From NCBI GenBank assembly GCA_964514175.1, contig CAZEPQ010000060.1:1-10841 (forward strand): 10,841 nt of DNA. The letters are read 5' to 3'. Numbering within the stretch: the first letter of the stretch is position 1; the number at the start of each line of letters is the position of its first letter. Below the pieces are notes generated by a model that saw nothing but the letters and a program-made list of their open reading frames with translations, was not told the DNA's origin and ran no database searches. The translations under genes were made by a program, and so were the position numbers. Shown piece by piece: positions 5,304 through 10,841 of the stretch. Origin of the DNA: HGM13006 sp964514175. GTDB taxonomy: Bacteria; Bacillota; Clostridia; Oscillospirales; Oscillospiraceae.

Positions 5304-6596
5304 ATGAATATACAGAAGCGAGATGTGCTGGAACTGCGCCGTCGCATGACAAAGAAGGGCTGCACCATTGACCGGGTTTGCGGTTGCTATGTCAGCGGTG
5401 GAAAGAATGTTGTTTTGAAGTTTACCGAGTCTTTTTCCGACCTGCCGGAGGAAGAGTTCTATAAATATCTGGAGATCGCCAAGAAGGCCATGTCCGGTTC
5501 TCTGGGAGGAAATCTTCTGGAGCTTAAATTCCAGAAGGGAGAGACTGGGGACGAGCATCAGAAATATCTCTACGCCCTGAAAAAGAGCAAGCTGGAAAAT
5601 GAGGAATTGCTGGATCGGCTCTATGAGAAGATCATAGAAAGCTATGCCTATGCCGAGAACTATCTGGTGCTGGTGTTCCACGATGTTTACGATGTGATCT
5701 CCAAGACCAAGGATCGGAGGAACCTGGAGGAATCCAGCGAGATCTATGAATACATGATCTGTGCTGTCTGCCCTGTGGATTTCTCCAAGCCGGGCCTCAG
5801 CTATCGGGAGGAGGAGAACCGCATCGGTGTCTCAGACCGCAACTGGATCGTGGGGGCCCCGGATCTGGGCTTTACATATCCCGCCTTTGCAAATCACGGA
5901 GCGGATTCCAGCGCGGTGATGTACTATGTGAAAACCGGCAAGGATTCCCATGTGGAGTTTGTGGAGGATGTTTTGGGCTGCGTGGCCAAGAGGACCGCAG
6001 GAGAGGAGAAGAAGGCCTTTCAGACGGTGATTCAGGACTCCTTTGAGGATAAGCAGCAGGGCGAAAGCGTATTTTTGAAGGTGCAGAAGACCCTCAGCGA
6101 AATGACTATGCCGGACCCGGATTCCGAGGAAGAAGAGGCGCCCCCCATTACCCTGACCAAAACCACCATGGCGGAGGTTATGGCACAGGTGGACCTGAAG
6201 GAAGAGGACATCGACATCATTCAGGCGGCCTTTGAATACCATTTTGGCGATACTCCGCCCACGGCCCAGAACGTGGTGGACAAGAAGCTGGTTGAGGAAA
6301 GTGTTCAGCGGATCCGCACCCTGGAGCTGGAAGGGCAGGTTACTGACCTGAAGGAACAGATCACAGTGAAGGACAAGGCCCTCAACGAAGCAAAGGAGAC
6401 CGTAAAGGCTCAGGAAGCGGCTCTGGTAGCTGCCGGACAGGTGGATATTACGGACGAAAACGCAATTTTTGTCCACGTTTCCCATCGGAAGGCCAAGCAG
6501 ATCCATACCCAGATGGTTGGCGGCGTCAAGTGTCTGGTGGTGCCTGTGGAGAAGGGCGAATCCGCCTCCATCAACGGCGTGCTTACGGAATTTTAA
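5304..6596 (+). CDS. DUF4317-family protein of unknown function with C-terminal coiled coil
   Basis: This 430-residue soluble protein has no signal peptide or membrane segment. Its pattern matches the clostridial DUF4317 family as I remember it: an N-terminal RDVLELRRRMTKKGCTIDRVCGCYV, then the LVLVFHDVYDV strand (about 121-131), YMICAVCPVDFSKPGLSY (150-167) and NWIVGAPDLGFTYPAF (180-195). No function is established for the family and no catalytic motif is evident. Residues about 270-280 are an acidic linker (DPDSEEEE). Residues about 328-376 are heptad-rich, highly charged and probably a coiled coil, followed by a final small domain (about 385-430) ending VKCLVVPVEKGESASINGV. I chose the ATG at 5304 because AAAGGATG precedes it and the family starts there. 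An in-frame ATG at 5250 would lie upstream of the -10. The gene is monocistronic, with its own promoter and terminator. Confidence 0.83.
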   Translation: MNIQKRDVLELRRRMTKKGCTIDRVCGCYVSGGKNVVLKFTESFSDLPEEEFYKYLEIAKKAMSGSLGGNLLELKFQKGETGDEHQKYLYALKKSKLENEELLDRLYEKIIESYAYAENYLVLVFHDVYDVISKTKDRRNLEESSEIYEYMICAVCPVDFSKPGLSYREEENRIGVSDRNWIVGAPDLGFTYPAFANHGADSSAVMYYVKTGKDSHVEFVEDVLGCVAKRTAGEEKKAFQTVIQDSFEDKQQGESVFLKVQKTLSEMTMPDPDSEEEEAPPITLTKTTMAEVMAQVDLKEEDIDIIQAAFEYHFGDTPPTAQNVVDKKLVEESVQRIRTLELEGQVTDLKEQITVKDKALNEAKETVKAQEAALVAAGQVDITDENAIFVHVSHRKAKQIHTQMVGGVKCLVVPVEKGESASINGVLTEF

Positions 6597-6608
6597 GCTA
6601 AGGAACCA

Positions 6609-6648
6609 ACCCGGACAGCGGATAACGGCCGCTGTCTGGGTGCTTTTT
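6609..6648 (+). terminator. Intrinsic terminator after the DUF4317-family gene
   Basis: A 13-bp stem (ACCCGGACAGCGG at 6609-6621 with CCGCTGTCTGGGT at 6629-6641, one G-T wobble) and a 7-base loop are followed by GCTTTTTG. It starts 12 bases after the stop codon. Confidence 0.9.
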
Positions 6649-6689
6649 GCGGAATATTGGAAAATATGCAGGGAAAAATGCAAAATGGC

Positions 6690-6719
6690 TTGAAAACAAC
6701 AGGGAATTTATAGTATAAT
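6690..6719 (+). promoter_or_regulatory. Promoter of the SNF-family transporter
   Basis: TTGAAA (6690-6695), an 18-base spacer and a perfect TATAAT (6714-6719) lie upstream. Transcription should begin near 6726, leaving a leader of about 65 bases ending in TTTGGAGGAAATAAC before the ATG. A 6-bp inverted repeat (ATAGAT at 6720-6725, ATCTAT at 6734-6739) straddles the predicted start point and could be an operator. I see no recognisable riboswitch or leader peptide in the 5' region. Confidence 0.8.
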
Positions 6720-6791
6720 ATAGATTACTTGTTATCTATCGCGGAGAAATCCTGTGATTTTTGAAAAGAGAAAAACTTTGGAGGAAATAAC

Positions 6792-8192
6792 ATGGAGAAT
6801 AAACAAAAGCGCGGCAGCTTTACCGGCTCTCTGGGCTTCGTTCTGGCAGCCGCAGGCAGTGCCGTTGGTCTGGGAAACATCTGGCGCTTTCCCTATCTGG
6901 CCGCAAAGGATGGCGGCGGTGTGTTCCTGCTGTGCTATCTGATTTTGGCACTGACCTTTGGCTTTGCCCTGCTGACCACCGAAATTGCTATCGGCCGTAA
7001 GACCGGCCAGAGCCCCCTGACCGCATATAAGACCCTGCATCCTAAGATGGGCTGGCTGGGCGTTGTGGCTTGCATTGTACCAGCGCTGATCCTGCCCTAC
7101 TACTGTGCCATTGGCGGCTGGGTGCTGAAATATCTGGCGGCATTTGTCAGCGGCAGCGCACAGGCAACCATGGAGGATGGCTATTTTACCGGCTTTATTA
7201 CCGCCCAGTGGGAGCCTATCATTTGGTTCCTGATTTACATGCTGGCTACTGCGTTTGTGGTCTATAAGGGCGTCGAGGGCGGTATTGAGAAGTTTTCTAA
7301 GGTTCTGATGCCCATTCTGCTGGTGATGATCGTCTGCATCGCCGTCTTCTCTCTGACCCTCAGCCATACCGATGCCAACGGCGTGACCCGCTCTGGTCTG
7401 GAAGGTATGAAAATCTATCTGATTCCCAACTTTGAGGGTATGACCGTTTCCGGGTTCATTCATGTGCTGATGGATGCCATGGGCCAGCTCTTCTATTCCA
7501 TTTCCGTGGCCATGGGCATTATGATTACTTACGGTTCCTATGTGAAGAAGGACACCAATCTGATCAAGTCTGTCAACCAGATCGAAATCTTTGATACGCT
7601 GGTGGCATTCCTGGCCGGCATGATGATCGTTCCTGCCGTATATACCTTTATGGGCACCGAAGGCATGTCTGCCGGACCGTCCCTGATGTTCATTTCCCTG
7701 CCCAAGGTGTTTGGTGCCATGGGCGGAATCGGCACCGCAGTGGGTGTTGTGTTCTTTATCATGGTGGCCTTCGCCGCACTGACTTCCTCCGTGTCCATTC
7801 TGGAGGCAGTGGTTGCCAGCGTGATGGATAAGTTCCACATGGAGCGGAAAAAGGCAACCATTCTGGTGTCTCTCTATGGTCTCGTCGCCGGCCTGGTGGT
7901 TTGCCTGGGATACAACATTTTCTACTTTGACTTGACCCTGCCCAACGGCACCGTTGGCCAGGTCCTGGACGTGATGGATTATATCAGCAACTATGTACTG
8001 ATGCCTGTGGTGGCAATTTCCACCTGCATCCTGGTGGGCTGGATCTTGAAGCCCAAGTCCATTATTGATGAGGTCACTCTGGGGGGCCACAAGTTTGGCC
8101 GGGAGAAGCTCTATGTGGTGATGGTCAAGTTTGTCACACCTCTGATGCTGCTCCTGCTGCTGGCGCAGGCTCTGGGTCTTCTGAACGTATAA
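6792..8192 (+). CDS. Sodium-dependent amino-acid transporter, SNF/NSS family
   Basis: This 466-residue inner-membrane protein is a secondary transporter that should import an amino acid or related amine together with sodium. About eleven membrane segments can be placed (residues about 12-37, 43-68, 87-118, 140-160, 168-192, 219-250, 263-288, 309-346, 352-378, 388-419, 440-463), the short eleven-segment form seen in several bacterial members. The TM1 signature AGSAVGLGNIWRFPYLA contains the unwound sodium/substrate site. TM6 carries MGQLFYSISVAMGIMITYGSY with its small-residue break, and TM8 carries AALTSSVSILE, where the Ser/Thr pair forms the second sodium site. An acidic residue, D268, opens TM7, as in chloride-independent prokaryotic members. 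Substrate cannot be read from the sequence: tryptophan, tyrosine, branched-chain amino acids and others are all known for relatives. It is monocistronic, and the start is set by a strong GGAGG site. Confidence 0.95.
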   Translation: MENKQKRGSFTGSLGFVLAAAGSAVGLGNIWRFPYLAAKDGGGVFLLCYLILALTFGFALLTTEIAIGRKTGQSPLTAYKTLHPKMGWLGVVACIVPALILPYYCAIGGWVLKYLAAFVSGSAQATMEDGYFTGFITAQWEPIIWFLIYMLATAFVVYKGVEGGIEKFSKVLMPILLVMIVCIAVFSLTLSHTDANGVTRSGLEGMKIYLIPNFEGMTVSGFIHVLMDAMGQLFYSISVAMGIMITYGSYVKKDTNLIKSVNQIEIFDTLVAFLAGMMIVPAVYTFMGTEGMSAGPSLMFISLPKVFGAMGGIGTAVGVVFFIMVAFAALTSSVSILEAVVASVMDKFHMERKKATILVSLYGLVAGLVVCLGYNIFYFDLTLPNGTVGQVLDVMDYISNYVLMPVVAISTCILVGWILKPKSIIDEVTLGGHKFGREKLYVVMVKFVTPLMLLLLLAQALGLLNV

Positions 8193-8197
8193 ATTTC

Positions 8198-8230
8198 AAG
8201 AACTGCTTCCAATTGGGAGCAGTTCTTTTT
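8198..8230 (+). terminator. Intrinsic terminator of the transporter gene
   Basis: AAGAACTGCTTCC (8198-8210) pairs with GGGAGCAGTTCTT (8215-8227) around an AATT loop and runs into TTTTT up to 8230. It begins six bases after the stop codon. Confidence 0.93.
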
Positions 8231-8249
8231 GCGTTTTTGGTGGATAAAA

Positions 8250-8278
8250 TTGTATTTAATCGAAAAATATGCTATGAT
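8250..8278 (+). promoter_or_regulatory. Promoter of the metallo-hydrolase gene
   Basis: TTGTAT (8250-8255), a 17-base spacer and TATGAT (8273-8278), with TG two bases ahead of the -10 (TGC-TATGAT, an extended -10). The ribosome site AGGGGG (8291-8296) stands seven bases before the ATG at 8304. Confidence 0.75.
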
Positions 8279-8303
8279 GTAAAAAACATAAGGGGGAAAA
8301 ACT

Positions 8304-9188
8304 ATGGATAAAATCACAATGCTTGGTACAGGACATGCCATGACCTTCAAGTGCTTCAATACATGCTTTGTTTATGAGAATGAAAACGGCAAAATGCTGG
8401 TGGACACCGGCGGCGGCAAACAGCTTTTGCGGCAGCTTCAGGAGGCAGGAATCAATTCCAGCGAGTTTGACGCCGTGTTTATTTCCCATCGGCACACGGA
8501 TCATATTCTGGGCTTACCCTGGCTGTTCCGCAGCATTGGCGGCCCCGGCGGAGGCAGGGAGCTGACCTTGTATCTCCATGAGGATGTGCTGAAGGTGGCA
8601 AAGGGAATGGTAGAGCTGCTGTTCCCTGACAAGCTGGGTGAGATTCTCAAAACGGTTCGTTTCGTGGAAGTAAAGCATGGGGATGAGACAGAAATCCTGG
8701 GACGACAGGTGCGTTTTATGGACCTGAACTCTCCCAACGTGCCTCAGTTTGGCTTCTCGATGACCCTGGGCAGCGGCAAAAAGTTTGTGTTCCACGGTGA
8801 TGTGCCCTTCGACGAGGTGAACCGGGAGGGAATTCAGGGAACGGAGTATTTGATGCATGAGGCCTTCAATCTGGCTTCAGACAAGCATGGCCCTGGCCCC
8901 GGTGGCCCCGGTATGCCTCCTATGGGTGGCCCTGGTGGGCCTGGTATGCCCCCTATGGGCGGGCCCGGTGGTCCGGGCAAACCCGGCAAACCCGGCAAGA
9001 TGGGGCACTCCACAGTAAAGGAGGCAGCAGGCTATGCAAAGAGCCTGGGTGCCCAAACGCTGATTCTAGTACACGGCAGCGATTCCGATTACGAAAATCG
9101 GCAGGCAGCTTATATCAAGGAGGCCCGGGAGGCCTTTAATGGGGAGATTTTTGCTCCTTATGATCTGGATGTCATTGAACTGACATAA
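8304..9188 (+). CDS. Metallo-beta-lactamase-fold hydrolase (RNase Z-like subgroup) with Gly/Pro-rich insert
   Basis: This 294-residue cytoplasmic protein has no signal peptide and belongs to the MBL-fold superfamily, in the subgroup that resembles RNase Z in motif spacing. Visible metal-site elements are HRHTDH (H62, H64, D66, H67), HGD (H164, D166) in place of the usual GD, MHEAF (H185), HSTVKEA (H235) and LVHGSD (H257). The N-terminal MLGTGHAMTFKCFNTCF and the C-terminal YDLDVIEL match a clostridial group usually annotated simply as MBL-fold metallo-hydrolase. The substrate is unknown; tRNA 3' processing is possible but not shown. The odd feature is residues about 196-234, a Gly/Pro/Met/Lys-rich tract placed exactly between the MHEAF strand and the HSTVKEA motif, where relatives have only a short loop. 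It is monocistronic and convergent with the AraC-type regulator. Confidence 0.9.
   Translation: MDKITMLGTGHAMTFKCFNTCFVYENENGKMLVDTGGGKQLLRQLQEAGINSSEFDAVFISHRHTDHILGLPWLFRSIGGPGGGRELTLYLHEDVLKVAKGMVELLFPDKLGEILKTVRFVEVKHGDETEILGRQVRFMDLNSPNVPQFGFSMTLGSGKKFVFHGDVPFDEVNREGIQGTEYLMHEAFNLASDKHGPGPGGPGMPPMGGPGGPGMPPMGGPGGPGKPGKPGKMGHSTVKEAAGYAKSLGAQTLILVHGSDSDYENRQAAYIKEAREAFNGEIFAPYDLDVIELT
8895..8993 (+). repeat. In-frame 33-base tandem repeats encoding a Gly/Pro tract
   Basis: Three 33-base units (8895-8927, 8928-8960, 8961-8993) encode GPGGPGMPPMG twice and then a diverged GPGGPGKPGKP, continuing as GKMG. The two full units are identical as protein but differ at several third codon positions (for example GGC/GGT and CCC/CCT). 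This points to an established repeat kept at the protein level and argues against a recent slip or assembly artefact. Confidence 0.9.
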
Positions 9189-9194
9189 ACGAAA

Positions 9195-9220
9195 TGCCGG
9201 AGAGCAATCGCTCTCCGGCA
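9195..9220. terminator. Shared bidirectional hairpin between hydrolase and regulator genes
   Basis: A perfect 11-bp stem (TGCCGGAGAGC at 9195-9205, GCTCTCCGGCA at 9210-9220) closes a 4-base AATC loop in the 36-base gap between the two convergent stops. On the plus strand it is followed by AAATTT and on the minus strand by TTTCGTTT. The T-tail is better for the minus-strand regulator, so it probably terminates both, that one more efficiently. Confidence 0.8.
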
Positions 9221-9224
9221 AAAT

Positions 9225-10598
9225 TTATGGTTCGGGATTGTTGCAGAATGCTTTCCGGTAGGCTGTGGGGGTGATGCCCTCATAGCGCTTAAAGACACGG
9301 GCCAGGGTCCAGCCGGAATAGTAGCCCACCTTGGAGGCGATTTCGGAGATGCCCAAATCGGTTTCGTTGAGCAGCTTCTTGGCCTCGGTGAGACGGGTGG
9401 TATGAAGGTAATCCAGCAGATTCATGCCGGTGTTTTCCTTGAACATGCGGGACAGATAGCTGCGGGATTTGCCCAGACAGTCACAGATGATCTCTACGGA
9501 AAGGTCAGGCTCCATATATCTTTTGCTGATCAGGTTGATGACCTTGCCGGTGGTGCCGGTATAGTCCGAGGGAGCGGCGTTGAAGTGATGGTCCAGATTG
9601 TTGAAGATCTGGGTCAGGCTTGTTTCCACCTCTTCCATGGTGCTGCAGGCATCCAGATGCATGAATTCGTCGCCCAGGTTCCGACCATCCTCGCCCACGG
9701 CATTCATGGGAGCGGCCACAACGTTGGATGTGGTGTGAAGACGCATATTCAGGAACATCTTGACCCGATCTAGATCCGGCTTGCCGTTTTCGGTGTATAG
9801 CACATGGATCCGGTCCAGTGTTAGCTGTAAAGCGGTCTGGAAGTCCTGGGTCACCAGCGCGTTGAGATACTGCTTTTCGATGGAAGGCTCGGGACGTTTG
9901 TGTCCGATAATCATACCGCCCTCGGCACGGACACAGACACCGTCGGTATACACGGTGTTGGCATCGCCGGAAACCATGTCGGTCTCCCGGAACATGTCAT
10001 GCAGAGGATGGAGACCCTCACAGATATCACTGACACAGACCTGAAGCTCCAGACAGAAATTGTCCTTGATGAATTTTACCGCATCCCGGCAGATGGAGGC
10101 CACGGAGGAGGTGAGCTTCTGGTCGTCAGGTTCGGAGAAGTTCAGCAGAAATGCATAGCGGTCGTCCAGATTTGCGGGGAAGCAGGACACCTGCTCGCCC
10201 AGTAGCTCGGAGAAAATGGAGGACACGATGAGGCCCACCTGACCGCCGTCCCGAAGGTCGCTGGCGTAGTCGCTGAACATATTTACATTGCCCGCAGGCC
10301 GTACCAAAACGATCATGTAGCGGTTGCCGGTAAACTGGAGGTCAAACATATTGAGCTTTCTCTCCAGCGCCTCGTTGGGCGTGCAGTAGCCCCGGAGCAG
10401 CTTTTCGATCATCAGCTCCTGAGCCTGATATGTACGGTGGCGGTATTTGCGCTCCAAATCCTGATAGGTGTCCTTCTTGTTGTGGACAGGCATACCCATT
10501 CCGACGGGGGGAGCCTCGTGGCCTTCCCGAATGGGAGAGGCAGGCTTTTCTTCCGGTGCGGAAAATAAAGATTCAAATCGAACAACATCCTGTGACAT
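9225..10598 (-). CDS. AraC-family transcriptional regulator with large N-terminal sensory region
   Basis: This 457-residue DNA-binding regulator has a C-terminal AraC/XylS domain at about 351-450. Its first helix-turn-helix is at about 366-387 (LSVEIICDCLGKSRSYLSRMFKE), and the family signature runs from about 400 to 446, with ISEIASKVGYYSGWTLARVFKRY and GITPTAYRKA. The front 350 residues carry no phospho-acceptor REC motif and no membrane segment. Residues 1-40 look disordered and proline-rich, about 45-85 are helical, and about 90-210 have the strand/helix rhythm of a degenerate GGDEF/cyclase-like domain often found in clostridial AraC proteins (RYMIVLVRP, DRYAFLLN, LELQVCVSDICEGLHPLHDMFRE). 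That domain call is an inference. The ligand and targets are unknown. The start is supported by AGGGGGAAC ahead of the ATG. It is divergent from queH and convergent with the hydrolase. Confidence 0.92.
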   Translation of the reverse strand: MSQDVVRFESLFSAPEEKPASPIREGHEAPPVGMGMPVHNKKDTYQDLERKYRHRTYQAQELMIEKLLRGYCTPNEALERKLNMFDLQFTGNRYMIVLVRPAGNVNMFSDYASDLRDGGQVGLIVSSIFSELLGEQVSCFPANLDDRYAFLLNFSEPDDQKLTSSVASICRDAVKFIKDNFCLELQVCVSDICEGLHPLHDMFRETDMVSGDANTVYTDGVCVRAEGGMIIGHKRPEPSIEKQYLNALVTQDFQTALQLTLDRIHVLYTENGKPDLDRVKMFLNMRLHTTSNVVAAPMNAVGEDGRNLGDEFMHLDACSTMEEVETSLTQIFNNLDHHFNAAPSDYTGTTGKVINLISKRYMEPDLSVEIICDCLGKSRSYLSRMFKENTGMNLLDYLHTTRLTEAKKLLNETDLGISEIASKVGYYSGWTLARVFKRYEGITPTAYRKAFCNNPEP

Positions 10599-10647
10599 GC
10601 AAAGTTCCCCCTAGAGTAATAAAGCGGCACAGATGTAAAACCTACAA

Positions 10648-10674
10648 AATGTGCTGTCTTTATTATAGCACATT
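10648..10674. promoter_or_regulatory. Inverted repeat over the AraC-regulator promoter (possible operator)
   Basis: AATGTGCT (10648-10655) and AGCACATT (10667-10674) are perfect inverse complements 11 bases apart, so equivalent points are 19 bases apart. The right arm touches the -10 of the regulator promoter and the left arm reaches past the predicted start point. A second, outer pair, GCGGCA (10624-10629) and TGCCGC (10674-10679), is nested around it. It may be a binding site for autoregulation, or a structured 5' leader. Confidence 0.55.
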
Positions 10675-10689
10675 GCCGCAAAAAGTAAA
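10662..10689 (-). promoter_or_regulatory. Promoter of the AraC-family regulator
   Basis: On the minus strand a perfect TATAAT (10662-10667), preceded by TGC (extended -10), lies 16 bases from a weak -35, TTTACT (10684-10689). Transcription should start near 10655, giving a leader of about 57 bases. Confidence 0.72.
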
Positions 10690-10746
10690 GTAAAAGTTCA
10701 AATCGTGCGGTTTTTGGGGGCGAAAACCTGCAAATTGTTTTTTCTC

Positions 10747-10775
10747 TTCACATTTGGCACCGTGTGAGGTAAAAT
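10747..10775 (+). promoter_or_regulatory. Probable promoter of queH
   Basis: TTCACA (10747-10752), a 17-base spacer and TAAAAT (10770-10775) match the sigma-A pattern at five of six positions each. This would start transcription near 10782, immediately before the ribosome site GGAGGTGA (10783-10790), so the leader would be only about 13 bases. Confidence 0.55.
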
Positions 10776-10794
10776 ATAAATTGGAGGTGATCTT

Positions 10795-10841
10795 ATGAAG
10801 CTGCTGCTTCATATCTGCTGCGCGCCCTGCAGCCTCATGTG
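10795..10841 (+). CDS. queH: Epoxyqueuosine reductase QueH, N-terminal start (cut by window edge)
   Basis: Only 15 codons are present. They read MKLLLHICCAPCSLM. The HICCAPCS string, with its paired cysteines directly after a short hydrophobic strand, is the hallmark start of QueH (formerly DUF208), which carries out the last step of queuosine synthesis by reducing epoxyqueuosine in tRNA, using a metal site made by conserved cysteines. GGAGGTGA stands four bases before the ATG. The rest of the gene lies to the right of the window, so the other conserved cysteines cannot be checked. Confidence 0.8.
   Translation, partial: MKLLLHICCAPCSLM

Noticed and set aside
5832..6683. A 283-codon minus-strand open frame opposite the DUF4317-family gene.
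   Set aside because: It lies wholly antisense to a gene with its own promoter, ribosome site and terminator, runs across that terminator, and its translation resembles no family.
6726..6791. A riboswitch or T-box in the transporter leader.
   Set aside because: The leader is only about 65 bases, with no T-box sequence, no recognisable aptamer core and no terminator/antiterminator pair.
6732..8090. A long open frame (452 codons) on the minus strand opposite the transporter gene.
   Set aside because: It is antisense to a clearly functional SNF-family transporter and its product is rich in His and Gln with no domain, as expected from the complement of membrane codons. It has no promoter or ribosome site of its own.
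8895..8993. The Gly/Pro repeats as an assembly or sequencing artefact.
   Set aside because: The repeat units differ at several synonymous positions and the frame continues correctly into the conserved HSTVKEA motif, so the repeat is treated as genuine.

Overview
The window is chromosomal DNA from a moderately GC-rich, low-motility-signal Gram-positive anaerobe, most likely a gut-type member of the Clostridia (Oscillospirales). That placement is inferred from four things: a DUF4317-family protein, a 'HICCAPCS' QueH start, clostridial-style sigma-A promoters with strong GGAGG ribosome sites, and short GC-rich intergenic repeats of the 'GCCCTTGGCTCCC' kind. No 16S rRNA or other taxonomic marker lies inside the window, so the assignment is only to class or order level.

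Layout from left to right. (1) Positions 1-1046 (+) hold the 3' end of an F1Fo ATP synthase operon: the C-terminal part of the beta subunit (atpD), a short epsilon subunit (atpC), and a strong intrinsic terminator. (2) Positions 1051-5213 (-) hold a two-gene BlaI/BlaR1-type operon that converges on the atp operon. It encodes a small winged-helix repressor followed one base later by a 1160-residue M56 zinc-protease membrane sensor. The outer part of the sensor is not a penicillin-binding domain but a very large composite ectodomain. The operon has a near-consensus sigma-A promoter with two TAACA-NN-TGTTA dyads, one of them in the -35/-10 spacer. Two direct copies of a short palindromic intergenic repeat bracket the operon. 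(3) Positions 5242-6648 (+) hold a divergently transcribed DUF4317-family gene with its own promoter and terminator. (4) Positions 6690-8230 (+) hold a monocistronic sodium-coupled amino-acid transporter of the SNF/NSS family. (5) Positions 8250-9220 (+) hold a monocistronic metallo-beta-lactamase-fold hydrolase with an unusual Gly/Pro/Met/Lys-rich repeat inserted between metal-site motifs. (6) Positions 9225-10689 (-) hold a 457-residue AraC-type regulator convergent with the hydrolase. The two share a bidirectional hairpin, and the regulator's promoter overlaps a perfect inverted repeat. (7) Positions 10747-10841 (+) hold the promoter and first 15 codons of a divergent queH, cut by the window edge.

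Apart from atpD-atpC and the repressor/sensor pair, each gene looks like its own transcription unit, with recognisable promoters and hairpin terminators. The best candidate for an under-described system is the BlaI plus giant-ectodomain M56 pair. The operator architecture and the HELIH protease predict the usual signal, proteolysis and derepression logic, but the ectodomain differs from BlaR1/MecR1. There is no beta-lactamase next to it, and the most obvious repressed target is its own operon. No mobile element, CRISPR array, tRNA or rRNA was seen.
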